From Brachycybe producta (lineage: Eukaryota; Arthropoda; Diplopoda; Playtdesmida; Andrognathidae): 64,000 nt of DNA. Below the pieces are notes generated by a model that was not told where the DNA came from, did no database searches, and saw only the letters and a list, made by a program, of their open reading frames with translations. The position numbers and the translations under genes were made by a program. The first letter of the stretch is position 1; the number at the start of each line of letters is the position of its first letter. Of the stretch, positions 1-11,070 are shown piece by piece. The DNA lies in assembly GCA_036925085.1 (NCBI GenBank), contig JAUPFP010000044.1, positions 868,001-932,000 on the forward strand, given 5' to 3'.

Positions 1-199
1 TATTATAATTCCTAATCCAAGATGGAGGAGGTTTTCGTTTCGTCTGAAGTTCTCTTTTACTTTAAATCGCATTTTCTTTGATTTTATCAGAGGTTTTAGC
101 GTTTGTTTTTTTAAAAAAAAGTTTTTCTAATTGTCTTATATTTAGTGAGTTAATCATTCGTTTAAATAAACGTTAATTAAGTTCAAAAGGTGTATAAAG
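1..199 (+). promoter_or_regulatory. Probable 5' UTR/promoter of UBE4B
   Basis: This is the AT-rich stretch just upstream of the UBE4B start codon at 200. Near position 18 there is AAGATGGAGGAGG, which resembles the YY1-type ATGGCGG element often found at housekeeping transcription starts. This is inference from a single short motif. No TATA box was convincing. Confidence 0.3.
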
Positions 200-3100
200 A
201 TGAGCGAACTGAGCCAAGAAGAGGTGAGTTTGAATCCTATTTGTTTTTCAATCGTATTTTAATGGGTCTTTTTTTTGTTTGTTGAACAAGTGATTTATTA
301 AGTGATTTCGAAACGGTCTTTAATTATTTTAGCTGTGGTTTGTGTCGTATATGACTTGAATTTGTTTATGAGGTATTTCGTATGTTTAGTCATAACCTGC
401 TTCTTATTGTTTTTGGTTTTAGTCCTTGTTCTGATTCAGCTGTTTTTGAAGGTTTTTTCTATTTTGAGGGGGGAGGGAGGGCGGACCCTTTTAAAGAAGG
501 GGGTCGTTGGACGTTAGTTGACCCCCCTCCTCCCTCTCTTGCTATTTCTTTGTTTTGCAATTCTGTTTTCTCTCTTTCTAAATAATAAGAGAAAAAAAAA
601 GAACGTTGGCCCGCGTTCACTGGAAAAAGATTCTTGAACTCGTCAGCTGTGAATCAAAAAAAAAATAAACAACAAAGAAGAAAATAGTAATTTATTACAT
701 GAACGAATGACTAACAAAGTTACGAGAACGATATTTTTTGATGATCGACGGTAGGAGGCGCTCTGTGTCCGTTTTGTACTTTTATTTTTGGTAGTTGACG
801 GTAGATGGCTCTACATGTTTCGGTAGTTTGCGGCCGTGTTCGAGTTACGTTACGTTGCGTTGGATGAGGCTGTAGACTAAACAACTCTGTAGAAATGATT
901 GAAGTTTTATAAGAAACTAGAATACCCTTTCATAAATATATCTCTAAAAGGAAATTTCTGTGTACTTTCTAGTTTTTAATTAGTAAATTAAAATTCATCC
1001 TCCTCAACCTTCCCATTCACTTAGCATGAGAAGATCAAAACACGAAATATTTTCTAAAAACTAAACAACTTCGTGGAAATGAATGAAAATTTATAAGAAG
1101 CTACAATATCCATCCATACATATATCCCTAAAAGGAAATTTCCGTGTACTTTCTAGTTTTTAAAGAGTTAATTAAAAATCGAGCTCACCAACCTTCCAAT
1201 TCACTTAACATGAAGTCAAAACACGAAATATTTTCTTAAAAAATAAACTGCTCTGTGTGGAAATGAATGGGATTTTACAAAAAAAAAAAATAGAGAACAC
1301 ATCTGTTAACATAATCATAAAAGGATAATAAAGTTCCGTGTACCTTCTAGTTTTTAAAGAGTAAAGCACATTCAAAAAATCATAAAAAAAAATTACGAGG
1401 GGTGTGGTTAACTTAAACGGTAAGCCGCCATTTTACTGAAAAATTAAAGCCATTCCCATAAATAATTGAATTTTTGATATGCGATTTACTAATACAAAGT
1501 TATACATATTCAAAGTTTACTTTTTTTACGAATGAGAATTGTGGCCAAAGTTAAAATTTCGTCGTCTGGTTTTTTTTCTTTCTTCATCGTAAGATTCGTC
1601 GCCGTCGACTGGCACGTTTGGAAGGTCTCGGAGCTTCTCCGTCATCGATTAACGTTCCTAGCGATCAAGATCGAACTCCACTCGCTTCTCCTCTCATTCA
1701 GAGTCAAACACCGTCGCCTGTAGCTGGAGTTGAAGGACAGACCTCCTTTCATCCACTTACAGGAATTGTTCCCGTCGTTTCCTCCTCCTCCTCTTTTGAC
1801 GATGGAAATGCTTTTACTGTACCGGCCGTTCCATCTTCCTCGTCTTCGTCGCCATTAGCTTCTTTAGCTGCATCTCGAGTTGTGCCGACGGCGATGGCGA
1901 TGGCAAAGAGTTCGGTTGAAGAAGAACGGCCTCGGAACTTTGAAGCTCGTCTATCGTTAGAATCTCAATCCTCAGATCCTCAAATGATGGAAACAGACGT
2001 CGACAGTTACGAGAAGACGTAAATCTTTCTAATCCAAACCCGAAATTTTCTTGTTTTGATTGTTTCCCCCTCTATTAATTTAGTTCTCAATCTCAAATGG
2101 ATGTGGATTCTGGAATCGAAAACATGGAAGTCGAAGACTTGGATCGAAAGGATTCGATTCGGAGAGATGGGGTTATCTTTTGTCGAGAATTGTCTTCTGT
2201 CTCTTCTTGTTAACTGATTCTTTATTGTTTTATTTTAGGAATCTATTTGTAATAGTAGTCGAGAAGTGAAGGAAAACGTTCAAGCGACGATTTCGAGAAT
2301 CTTCTGTGTTACGTGGAAGGACGAGAGTTCGGAGCTCGTTCGTTTGCCAGATTTGGCAGCGTCTTATCAACAGTTAGGAGAAGATGGTATCGTAAGATAC
2401 GGGGGAGGCTTGATTTTTTATTTTTCTACTTTTATTCATGCGGGTTTTTTTTTGTTAATTGTTTCTTTATAGCTTATAAAGACCACAGTGACCTCATTAG
2501 TCAGATTCTAGTGGAAGTGATAACGATGATGGGTTTGAGAAACGAGAATCCGTTCTTGACGATTAATACGAGAGAAGCCAATCAACGTCTTTCTCCTGTT
2601 CGAAGTTTATCCACTAGTCCATCCAGGTGAGAGAAAAAAAATCATTTTTCCTCATTTCACCTTTATGGGTTTTTTTTGCATTAATTATTTAGAGCAAAGA
2701 TTTAATTTATCGAGGTAAACATTTATTTCGAAACAACTTTTAAAAACTAGAATAGATATTTTTGAACGTCATAGAAGACGTATCGCGAAAGTGTGGTGGT
2801 ATTTATTCAAATATGAACTTTGATTTATTTTATTTATAAAAATTACTTTTTAAACTGTAATTACAGTAGAGCGTCGGTTCTTGGAACCGTCGATTATCAA
2901 AACCAATTTTTTTTGTTACTTATTTTTATGGAAATTTAAAAAAACATCTTTGTAATCGGTTTTTTCTTACTGTTCTCCACATTTTATATCGCGAGTTCGG
3001 TTATATGAACTTTCGATTATCAGAACTAGTCACGTCCGACATTAGTTCCGATAATCGACATTCTACTGTAAATCTTTCCAAATTGTCACAAATTAGATGT

Positions 3101-6100
3101 TTAGTTTAAAGATATTTTTAAAACAATATGAAAATTTAATGGTTTTGTTTAAATTTCAAATTCAGTCAATTTTAAAATTTGAGAAGTATTTTTGTGATGT
3201 TTTTCAAAATAAACCTTTTATTGTCATTTGAAAATATTATCAATTTTAAAAAATGAAAATAAATATATTTAAATTGCCAAGAAAAAGTATTTTTAATGAT
3301 TTTTCATGATAGTTATGAAAAATCGAATGCTTTGTTAGAAGCCTGAATAGTAAATGATTACATTTCTGAAGTATTTTGCTGATAACTTTTAAAATAAACT
3401 TTTTGGCACTGTTGTAATCAAATTTAAAATAAGTTTTAATTTGAAAGATATTACCGTGAAGTTCCTTTTAAAATATTTATTGACTATTTTCAGTTTACAA
3501 TAAACCTTTATTCTTATTTTACTCTTACTTAGAATAAAGGTTTGTTGTAAACTGAAAAAGAAACTTCATTGACAATTTTAAAGGAAACTTATTGAAAATT
3601 TTAAAAGAAAAACTTGTTTTGAATATTTGTAAACAGAGAAAAACCTGTTTGAACCTACTTTTATGCATTATAATCAACGAACTGGTTCCGTTATCGTTTT
3701 TTTTTCTATGTTTAGCATAGCACCTAGTCCTTTGGCATCGCCGATCGTTGGACTTTTATGCGAACCGTCTTTCACAACACCTCAACAGCATTATTGTCAT
3801 CCGGAAGATTGCCAGGACACTCGAATTCTTTCCTATTTAATGGAAGCTTATAATCGAGTTAGCATCGAGGAAAGAACGGCTCCAATGGTTCGGCTTCTTG
3901 TGAATCGTAACGTTTTCAACTCGAAAACGACATGTTATCTAATTTGTTATGGTTTTGCAGAGAGCGAGTGTACAACCGTTGTACGACGTCTTGATGGATG
4001 CACGATCGATGTGTGTCTCTTACGCTATTCTTGTTCTTAGAGGTGTTTTTAGTGAACCGAGGTGATGAAAAATGTTCTATCGTCAACGGGGCCGGATTAA
4101 CGACTTACATTTTGTCCTATTTTTTTTTTTGTAGGTCTGCGGTTAAACCGTCATTGTTGCTTCCTTATCTTTTTGCACAGTCGTTTCCTCGTGGTTTCTT
4201 ACATGATTTTATCTATGCTGCTTGGCAGCAAAGAGAAACGTTTAAAGCTGTAAGTCAATTACATTTCTTGAAAGATTTTTTTAAAACAGGTTGAAAAATA
4301 ATATTGATGAGTAAGTTTCCAAAATTTTGCATAAAATGTACAAATTGCTTATTTTTTGAAGTTTTGTATGATGAAAAGTTGCGTTTACTATTTAAAACGA
4401 GCTAAACGTTTTGAGTTTCAAACTAAACAAGTTCTTTCGTGATGATTCTCAATTTTTTGTGTCTTTAGATCTGCGGGCCGTTAATTCAGAGCATTTTGCA
4501 AGCGATGCGCCAAAGTTCTCTCGATTCGGACGCTTTCCGTCAGCCACTTCAAGCTCTATGCGAACTTTGCGAGATCCGATGTGGACCCAACAACAGCGTA
4601 CGACCCATTTGTACACTGTTAGTATTGGACGATCAGTGGTTACCCGAACGTCTCACCCAAGCCGTCGGTCGTGAACTCGTGAAAACGTCTCTTCTTGGAC
4701 CGTTTTTTAATCTGTCTGTCTTCGCCGAAGATGACGTGAATATTTACGATGTGAAATAATTTTTGGCAGAACTTTTTTTTTATTGAACTCTTTTGGTACA
4801 GATAAAAATTATCGAGAAATTCTTCATGGGCAATACTCTAACGCCGGACAACGCGCGATTGACCAATCACGCATTACGTCACTCTTTAGAGTTCGTTCGT
4901 GGCGAACTTTATAAGATATTTCATGCTATACTCGTGAATGCAGACAGTCGTGACGCTGCGATGAACTTTATAGTTACCGTATTGCAAGCGAACGATAAGC
5001 GTGCACAGTTTCAGGTGCCGTGTGTTTTTGTTGCTATTTCACTGTTCGTCGTCATTGACTAACGGGGGGATTCATGTTTTCTGTGTTGTAGACTGACGAG
5101 CGACTCGTAGCCGGTGATGGCTTCATGTTGAATTTCTTATCTGTTTTGCAACAGTTAGCAATCAAAGTTAAGCTCGATAAGGTCGATTGCTATTATCCTT
5201 TTCATTCGAAAGCGCGGCTCGATATCCAAAAAGAAACTCGTATAAAGAACACTTTGCAAGAGGCCAACGAATGGCTGGACGAAATAAGTATATCATTTCA
5301 GTCTTTTTTTAGGGGGGGGGGGAGGTAGTGTTTGAATACAAATACGAAGCGTATTTTCTTTCTTAGAAACGTCTCCAAACCACGTCTGGCAAGATCCAAA
5401 GTTTCCGACTGAGTGTTTTTTTCTTACGCTTCACTGCCAACATTTAGCTCTTCTTCCAACGTGTCGTAAATATCAGAGACGGTTGCGTGCCGTTCGAGAC
5501 ATTCAGCATATGGTGGAAGAGATGCAGAGTGCTGAAACGCAATGGAAAGATCTTCCAGTTGCTGAACGCAATCGAGAGCTGATAAAGAAATGGAAAGCTC
5601 AGGCGAAGGTTGTTGTTAAAAATGAACTTTTTGTGTGTTTGTTTCGTGTGTAACTGGAGGAATTACGGGCTTTAGAGCTAGAATGTTTTTTAAAAAGAAA
5701 TTTAAAATTATCGTTCTTGTCGTATTTCTGAACGAAATGTTCTGTGGATTTAAAAGAAACATTGAATTTCTTTTAAAATGCACTCGAGTCGGATTAAATT
5801 GTAGTTTTAATCTACAAACCTTAAATTACATTTATGTTTTTTTTTAGAAATTGTTAAAGAGCAAAGCGTGTGCCGATGCTGGTCTCTTGGACGAAACTCT
5901 GTTGCGTTGTTGTTTAAACTTCTACTCGAGTGTCGTCGCGTTCATCAACAAGATTCTTGCTAACGGTCGTGAAAGGTTTGATAGTGATTTTTTGTCGTCG
6001 TCGTCGTCGTTCTTTCTTTACATAACCGATTGTTTGTTTTTATTTAGTTTGACGTTGCCTCTTCCTTCTTCAATCCCTCCACTTTTCGCATCTTATCCTG

Positions 6101-9100
6101 ACTGGTACATCGAAGATGTGGCCGACTTTCTTCTTTTTGTCTTACAGTAAGTCATTGTATAATATTTAAAGACTGATCTTGTTGTAGGTTGATATTGTTC
6201 TCGTTATTTTTTTTTTTTTTTAGATATGCGCCGCAAGTGTTAGACGAAATGTGTAACCCCGATTTCATAACCTTCCTCGTAGTTCTCATCTGTAGTCCTC
6301 ACTACATTAGCAATCCTTACCTCGTTGCCAAACTCGTGGAGGTCGTGTTTACGGCAATGCCTGCCGTTGATCCGCGATCCGAGAATCTTTATCAACGGAT
6401 TCTGAGCAGTTCTTTGGCACAGGCGCATTTAGCTCCGGCACTCATGAAGTTTTATATTGGTATCGAACTTGATTCTTTTGCATTATAATTAAAGTGGACT
6501 AGCATTCCTTCCAAAAATAAAAAGCGCTTTAAAGTTATAAACCGAAAGTTAAATCTAGCTCTTCAGAAATAATTGTATAATAAAAAAAGTTCAAAGTTCG
6601 TAAGTGTTTTTATGAAATTTTCATAAAAATTATCATTTTTCACCATTGTTGAAACGAACTTTGTATTTCTTCTCAAAGTCGATCAATTTTGTGCTTGACA
6701 ATTCTGGATTGTCAATTCAAAAGTTGTTTTGTGTGTTTGTGGTGCATTTGCTTATTAAATTCAATTTTTATTTTTCTTAAATCTTGGCTCTAATGAGCTT
6801 TTAAGCCATTTTGTCAAATATTCACTTCAATCCTTGAATTGAACTGAAGCAAACTTGATTGCATGCGGTTTGGATTGACAAGTGTTGTAATTAGTTAAAA
6901 AGGTAAATAAACTCTGTGCACATAACAATTTCGAAAAAGAACGCCAAAGATTGAAAGTCTGTGGTTATATTTAAAGACAATCCTGGATTGACAAGCTAGA
7001 ATTGTGGCCAGTTTAAATCAGTTGAGATTAACGGATTAACTCTATGTTTTAAGTTTAAAGCGTTGGGATTGGAAGGTGTTTATTAGAAAAATATCACTGT
7101 AGAAATGTAGATTTAAAGTTCCTTTTTTATCGCTGTAGATGTCGAGACGACGGGTGCAAGTAGCGAGTTCTATGACAAGTTCAGCATTCGCTGTCACATT
7201 AGTGTTATTTTCAAAAGCTTGTGGTCTAGTTCTCAGCATAAGAACGTCATTATTCAAGAATCTCTGTGAGTTTGTTTTAACTTCAAGCTTGCAAGTGTTA
7301 TAAATGAGTTAATGTGTTGTTCCAATCACAGTTCTGGCACGCAGTTCGTTCGGTTCATTAACATGTTAATGAACGATACAACTTACTTATTGGACGAAAG
7401 CTTGGATACTTTGAAACGTATCCATGAAGCTCAAGAAGCAATGGAGAACAAAGAGGCTTGGGCTCAGCAAACAAGGGTTTGAAAATCTTGCTTGCTCCAA
7501 TTTTTCTCGGATTTTCTTAAATGATATTTATCACTTTTTTTTTTTAAATTGAAAGGAATTACAACAGACACGACAGAGACAAATGCTAACGGACGAACGA
7601 CAGTGTCGTTCTTATCTAATGTTAGCTCGTGAAACTGTCGATATGTTGCACTATTTATCGGCCGACATCAAGGAGCCGTTTCTTCGTCCCGAGCTAGCCG
7701 ATCGTTTAGCGGCAATGCTCAATTTCAATCTACAACAACTATGTGGGTCCAAATGTAAAAATCTCAAAGTTAAAAACCCGAAGCGGTATTTTTGGGAACC
7801 TAGACATCTTTTGGATCAGTTGACTGATATTTATCTTCACTTGGATTCGGACAGTTTTGCAAAGGCAATCGCACGGGATGAAGTTAGTTTATTTTGTTTG
7901 TGGTCTTCTTCATTTTGTCGTTTGAAGACGGAATTGATTTACTTTGTGTACATCGTGCAGAATAAATAAGCGCAAAAAAAGCTTTTTTTAAACAAAGCAC
8001 TTATGAAAGATTTTCTAAATTATGAAGAAATGTAATTAATTTTTTAAAATAAACTTTTTGTGGCTATTTTTAATAGAGAAAATTTTTAGAAAACGGTAAA
8101 AAAAAAGATGTTGGAAATGGTTAAAAATGTTGAAAACGGTGACATATTCAAATTGCTGAAAAAGTTTGAAATGGTCAAAAATATTGAAAAACATGAAAAA
8201 TGTTGAAAACAGTTTCAAACTGCCATAAAAAGTTTATTTCTAACTATATTGAGTTGCGTTAAGGTGTGATATAAACCATGTGATCTTCGAAATCTGGTTA
8301 TTCTGCAGTTTTAGAAGAGTAACACTAAGGGGATATTGAAAGTTTGTTAGAAACTAGAGCAGTAGCTGAACCACTTAATGGTATTTTATGTTGAGACCTT
8401 TTAAAATCTGTTATAGGTAAGAATTATAAATATTGTCAAATTGTCATAAATAGCTTATTTTAAAAGATGTCAACATGAAGGTGCCTTTAAGTGATTGAGC
8501 TACTCTTCTAGTTTCTAAAACACTTCTAAGTTTTTCTTTCTTTTGTTTCTTAAAGACAAAATAATCGGAGTTTGAGGGACGTTTGCACTTTTAAAACCAC
8601 CTTATTTCTAGTTTCAAGTAAAACTTGTTATTCTTTCATAAGTTGTTTAAAAAAAATCGAAGTTTTTCTGCAACCATGTTCACGAGATGGAAAATAAAAC
8701 GATTTCTCTCTTTAAGTTCGTAAACTAATACGACTTTTTCAATGACAGAGGTCTTATAGGAGAGAATTATTCGAAGATGCCGTTGTACGTATGAAGAAAG
8801 CGACGATCAAAAGTGATCATCAGATCGAACAGTTTCAGCAACTTTCTGCTAGAGTTTACGAAGCTGTGATTCTTAACATGAAAAAGGAAGTCGATTACAG
8901 CGACGCACCAGACGAATTTAGAGGCAAATTATCTTTTATTTTTGTGTGCTCTTGATTTAAATCGTGACTTAATTGTGACGATTGTCGGCTTCTATTTTTT
9001 TTTAAAAAAAAAAGATCCGTTAATGGATACAATCATGGATGAACCGGTCGTTTTGCCGAGCGGTACAATTATGGATAAAGCGATCATCGAACGGCATTTG

Positions 9101-9339
9101 CTCAATTCTAACACGGATCCATTCACGAGACAGACTCTTACGGCGGATATGTTGGAACCAGGTTTGTTTGTTTGAAAAAATTTTTTTTCTTAAGTTTGTT
9201 TTTCTGAGATAGGGTTTGGCAACAACGGGGTTTGCGGGTTTCGTCCCCTATCTTTTAAAATATTTTTGTTTCTGTTCTCTTTTCAGCGATCGATTTAAAA
9301 CAGAGAATTTTAGAATGGAAAAAATCGAAACAACAGTGA
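200..9339 (+). CDS. UBE4B: Ubiquitin conjugation factor E4 B (U-box E3/E4 ligase)
   Basis: Extends ubiquitin chains on pre-ubiquitinated substrates. The family works with p97/VCP in the cytosol and nucleus. I assembled 21 exons: 200-223, 1594-2018, 2084-2171, 2239-2386, 2473-2626, 3716-3887, 3961-4061, 4135-4249, 4469-4735, 4802-5014, 5092-5287, 5367-5608, 5848-5975, 6048-6146, 6224-6459, 7139-7265, 7332-7476, 7556-7882, 8749-8923, 9015-9161, 9287-9339. They sum to 3582 nt, an open frame of 1193 aa, close to vertebrate UBE4B. The N-terminus MSELSQEE is followed by an Arg-rich IRRRRLARL block, as in the vertebrate protein. A Ser-rich region and the long Ufd2 core ([37 protein letters not shown]) follow. 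The U-box starts near residue 1128 ([19 protein letters not shown]). Intron 19 begins with GC rather than GT. Introns 1, 5, 15 and 18 are long; repeats were recognised in 1, 5 and 18. Exon joins rest on frame and family alignment by eye. Confidence 0.96.
880..1375. repeat. Tandem repeat, about 180-bp unit, about 2.7 copies (UBE4B intron 1)
   Basis: A block beginning CTAAACAAC(T) with gaaatgaatgaa, CTAAAAGGAAATTTC and TACTTTCTAGTTTTTAA recurs near 880, 1062 and 1245. The first two copies also share a CAACCTTCC...TTCACTTA segment. The copies differ by scattered substitutions and small indels. The array lies wholly inside the first UBE4B intron (224-1593). Confidence 0.8.
2862..3070. mobile_element. 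Pogo/Tigger-like MITE in UBE4B intron 5
   Basis: The two ends are inverted: TACAGTAGAGCGTCGGTT at 2862 against GATAATCGACATTCTACTGTA at the right end. The element starts and ends in TA, consistent with a TA target duplication. CAGTAG-type ends followed by TCGATTATC are typical of pogo/Tigger (Tc1-mariner superfamily) elements. It is about 200 bp and has no transposase, so it is non-autonomous. Confidence 0.75.
3487..3562. repeat. Inverted repeat (hairpin) in UBE4B intron 5
   Basis: TCAGTTTACAATAAACCTTT and its near-complement AAAGGTTTGTTGTAAACTGA are separated by about 25 nt. The neighbouring AT-rich intron is also rich in ATTTTTAAAATAAACTTT-type motifs like those in the abundant 64-kb-wide MITE family. 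Confidence 0.7.
8258..8605. mobile_element. Copy of abundant MITE family B (UBE4B intron 18)
   Basis: Family B is defined by ends AAGGTGGTTTTAAAGTGT / ACACTTTAAAACCACCTT and by two inner inverted blocks, GAAACTAGAAGGGTAGCT and CTAGTTTCTAAAACAC. Inside lies a TCATGTTGATATCTTT / AAAGATATCAACATGA hairpin. This copy has a degraded left end (taaggtgtgatataaacc), both inner blocks, and a right end ttttaaaaccacctt. Confidence 0.75.
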
Positions 9340-9342
9340 CCA

Positions 9343-9385
9343 AGTATATATATATATATATATATAAGTATATAATTATATATTT
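9343..9385. repeat. TA microsatellite downstream of UBE4B
   Basis: About twelve TA dinucleotides followed by AT-rich sequence, starting four bases after the UBE4B stop codon, so probably in the 3' UTR. Confidence 0.85.
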
Positions 9386-9775
9386 AACAAAAAAAAATCG
9401 ATGTATGAAAAACGCCAATCATTTCTTTTAATTTCCTTCAAGTTCCGGTCAAATTTTCGTTGTTTTTTTCTTTTCTTCTCCCCAGTCTCTCTCTCTCTCT
9501 CTTATTGAATCAATTCATTCACACAATGAAAATAGCTTTCAACAATCACAAACATTTGACACAAAAGCTAAAGATAAATAGTTTGTCGATTTTTTTTTTT
9601 ACTATTTTTCATATTTGATGTCGTGTAGAATTAGATAAATTTGAATCTTATAAGATTTTTTTTTTAAATTTCTTGTATTGACTTGTACATAAACGTTTTT
9701 TTTTGGTGCTAAAGCTGTTTTTAATTTTTGGTTAACAATAATCGCACGTTTCTTATGTCGGATCCACGTCTTGGC

Positions 9776-10195
9776 TGACAAAACACAAACTCAACTCACA
9801 GAAACTCAAGTGTTTCGAGACAATTGGCGACATTTCTACAACATGTGACATGTTTCGTCTGCAATTTCACAAACTATTTTCCATATCCTGCCGCAAGTCG
9901 GTAAACATAAGTTTGTGTTTTGTCTCACGGTGCTCATTACGCAAAATTTTATCAACTCCTTTGTCTGTGCAGTGCGGACAGTTAACAGCAGAACAGTTAT
10001 GTAGTTTACGTAGGACAGCTATAGAAACATAAAACAAAACCCAATTTGTTTGTGTTGTGTCATAAATTTGTTGTGGTTTTGTCTCTAGTACTTCTGACAG
10101 TTGTTTCATTTTTGTTATGTTTTCAAAATGTGCTTTTTCTGGCATTTTTTTTATGTTTTTGTCTCGAACTCGCGTTGCACTTTTGTCAGCTTGAT
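9776..10195. mobile_element. MITE-like repeat family D, copy 1
   Basis: This segment matches 29015-29490 over most of its length. Shared blocks include GTGTTTCGAGACAA, AAGTCGGTAAACAT, GTCTGTGCAGTG and GACAGCTATAGAAACA. The ends CTGACAAAACACAAAC and GCACTTTTGTCAG look like short terminal inverted repeats. A 92-codon reverse open frame here is not shared in frame with the other copy, so I do not call it a gene. Confidence 0.65.
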
Positions 10196-10460
10196 GTGTA
10201 TCAGATATTATGACGTTTTTATGAGCAGGGGACCAAATGTAAATCAGGAAAATTTACGAGCAAGGAGGTCATATTACAGGAAGATAATATTGTCATATTA
10301 ACGCATAAGTTCATAACCTTTGAACAGTCACAAAAGCAAATCACAAACATGACAAATATTGTCATTCTAGTGTACAGAATAATGAGTCATAAGTTTAACA
10401 TAATAGCGCACAAGCAACAACATAATAAGGGATGGTTGTCCCAATTTTATGACTGGGAGT

Positions 10461-10705
10461 CAGGTTTTTATGCAATCTCGAGCAAATGTTTTTGTATTTG
10501 TGGCCCGGGTGTAATCATCATCATCATTAAAGCAAGTAATTATGCATTTTCTGATAAAAAAAGGCTGGTTAGAGGCTAGTGTTATTGTCAATTAGTTCTA
10601 GCCTCTGACAAGTGTTTTCGATTGAAAAAAACAAAATTGTTGATTTATTTAAACGGGGTTATTACTTCACATTTGGGTCTTTGAGCCACAGATTGAGAAA
10701 GTAAA
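10461..10705. mobile_element. Degraded copy of MITE family A
   Basis: Family A has ends GGGCTCGGATTTTTATGC / GCATAAAAATCCGAGCCC and a conserved centre in which CTAGCCTCTAACCAG and CTGGTTAGAGGCTAG face each other. This copy keeps the inner blocks (gctggttagaggctagtg...ctagcctctgacaag) and the GAGCCACAGATTGAG block but has lost clear ends. It lies between the 3' ends of UBE4B and PINK1. Confidence 0.65.
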
Positions 10706-11070
10706 ACCAATCAAGGAAAAAATAGTCGAAGTGTATCGAAATAGAATGGAGTATGGTTTGTAAAGTCTGCGGCCACCATTTTTAATGATTAACATTTCAC
10801 ATGTTAATTGGAACCGAAACCCAAATTCTTTATTCATTTTAAAAGACGGTCTTTGTTTAACTTCAGTTACATCTTTGCATAGTTTTCTTATTTCCTTAAT
10901 ACGTCCCTTTAAATGTCGATCTCTCTACGTTACGAACGCAACTTTATAAAGGTATTAGAATTAATTTAAATTTAAGAACTAACCATTTACTTCTAACAAG
11001 ATATTTTATGTAATACTTTTAACTAGGCTTAACAATTTCACCTAATTACTAAGCAATTAAACAAACAACA

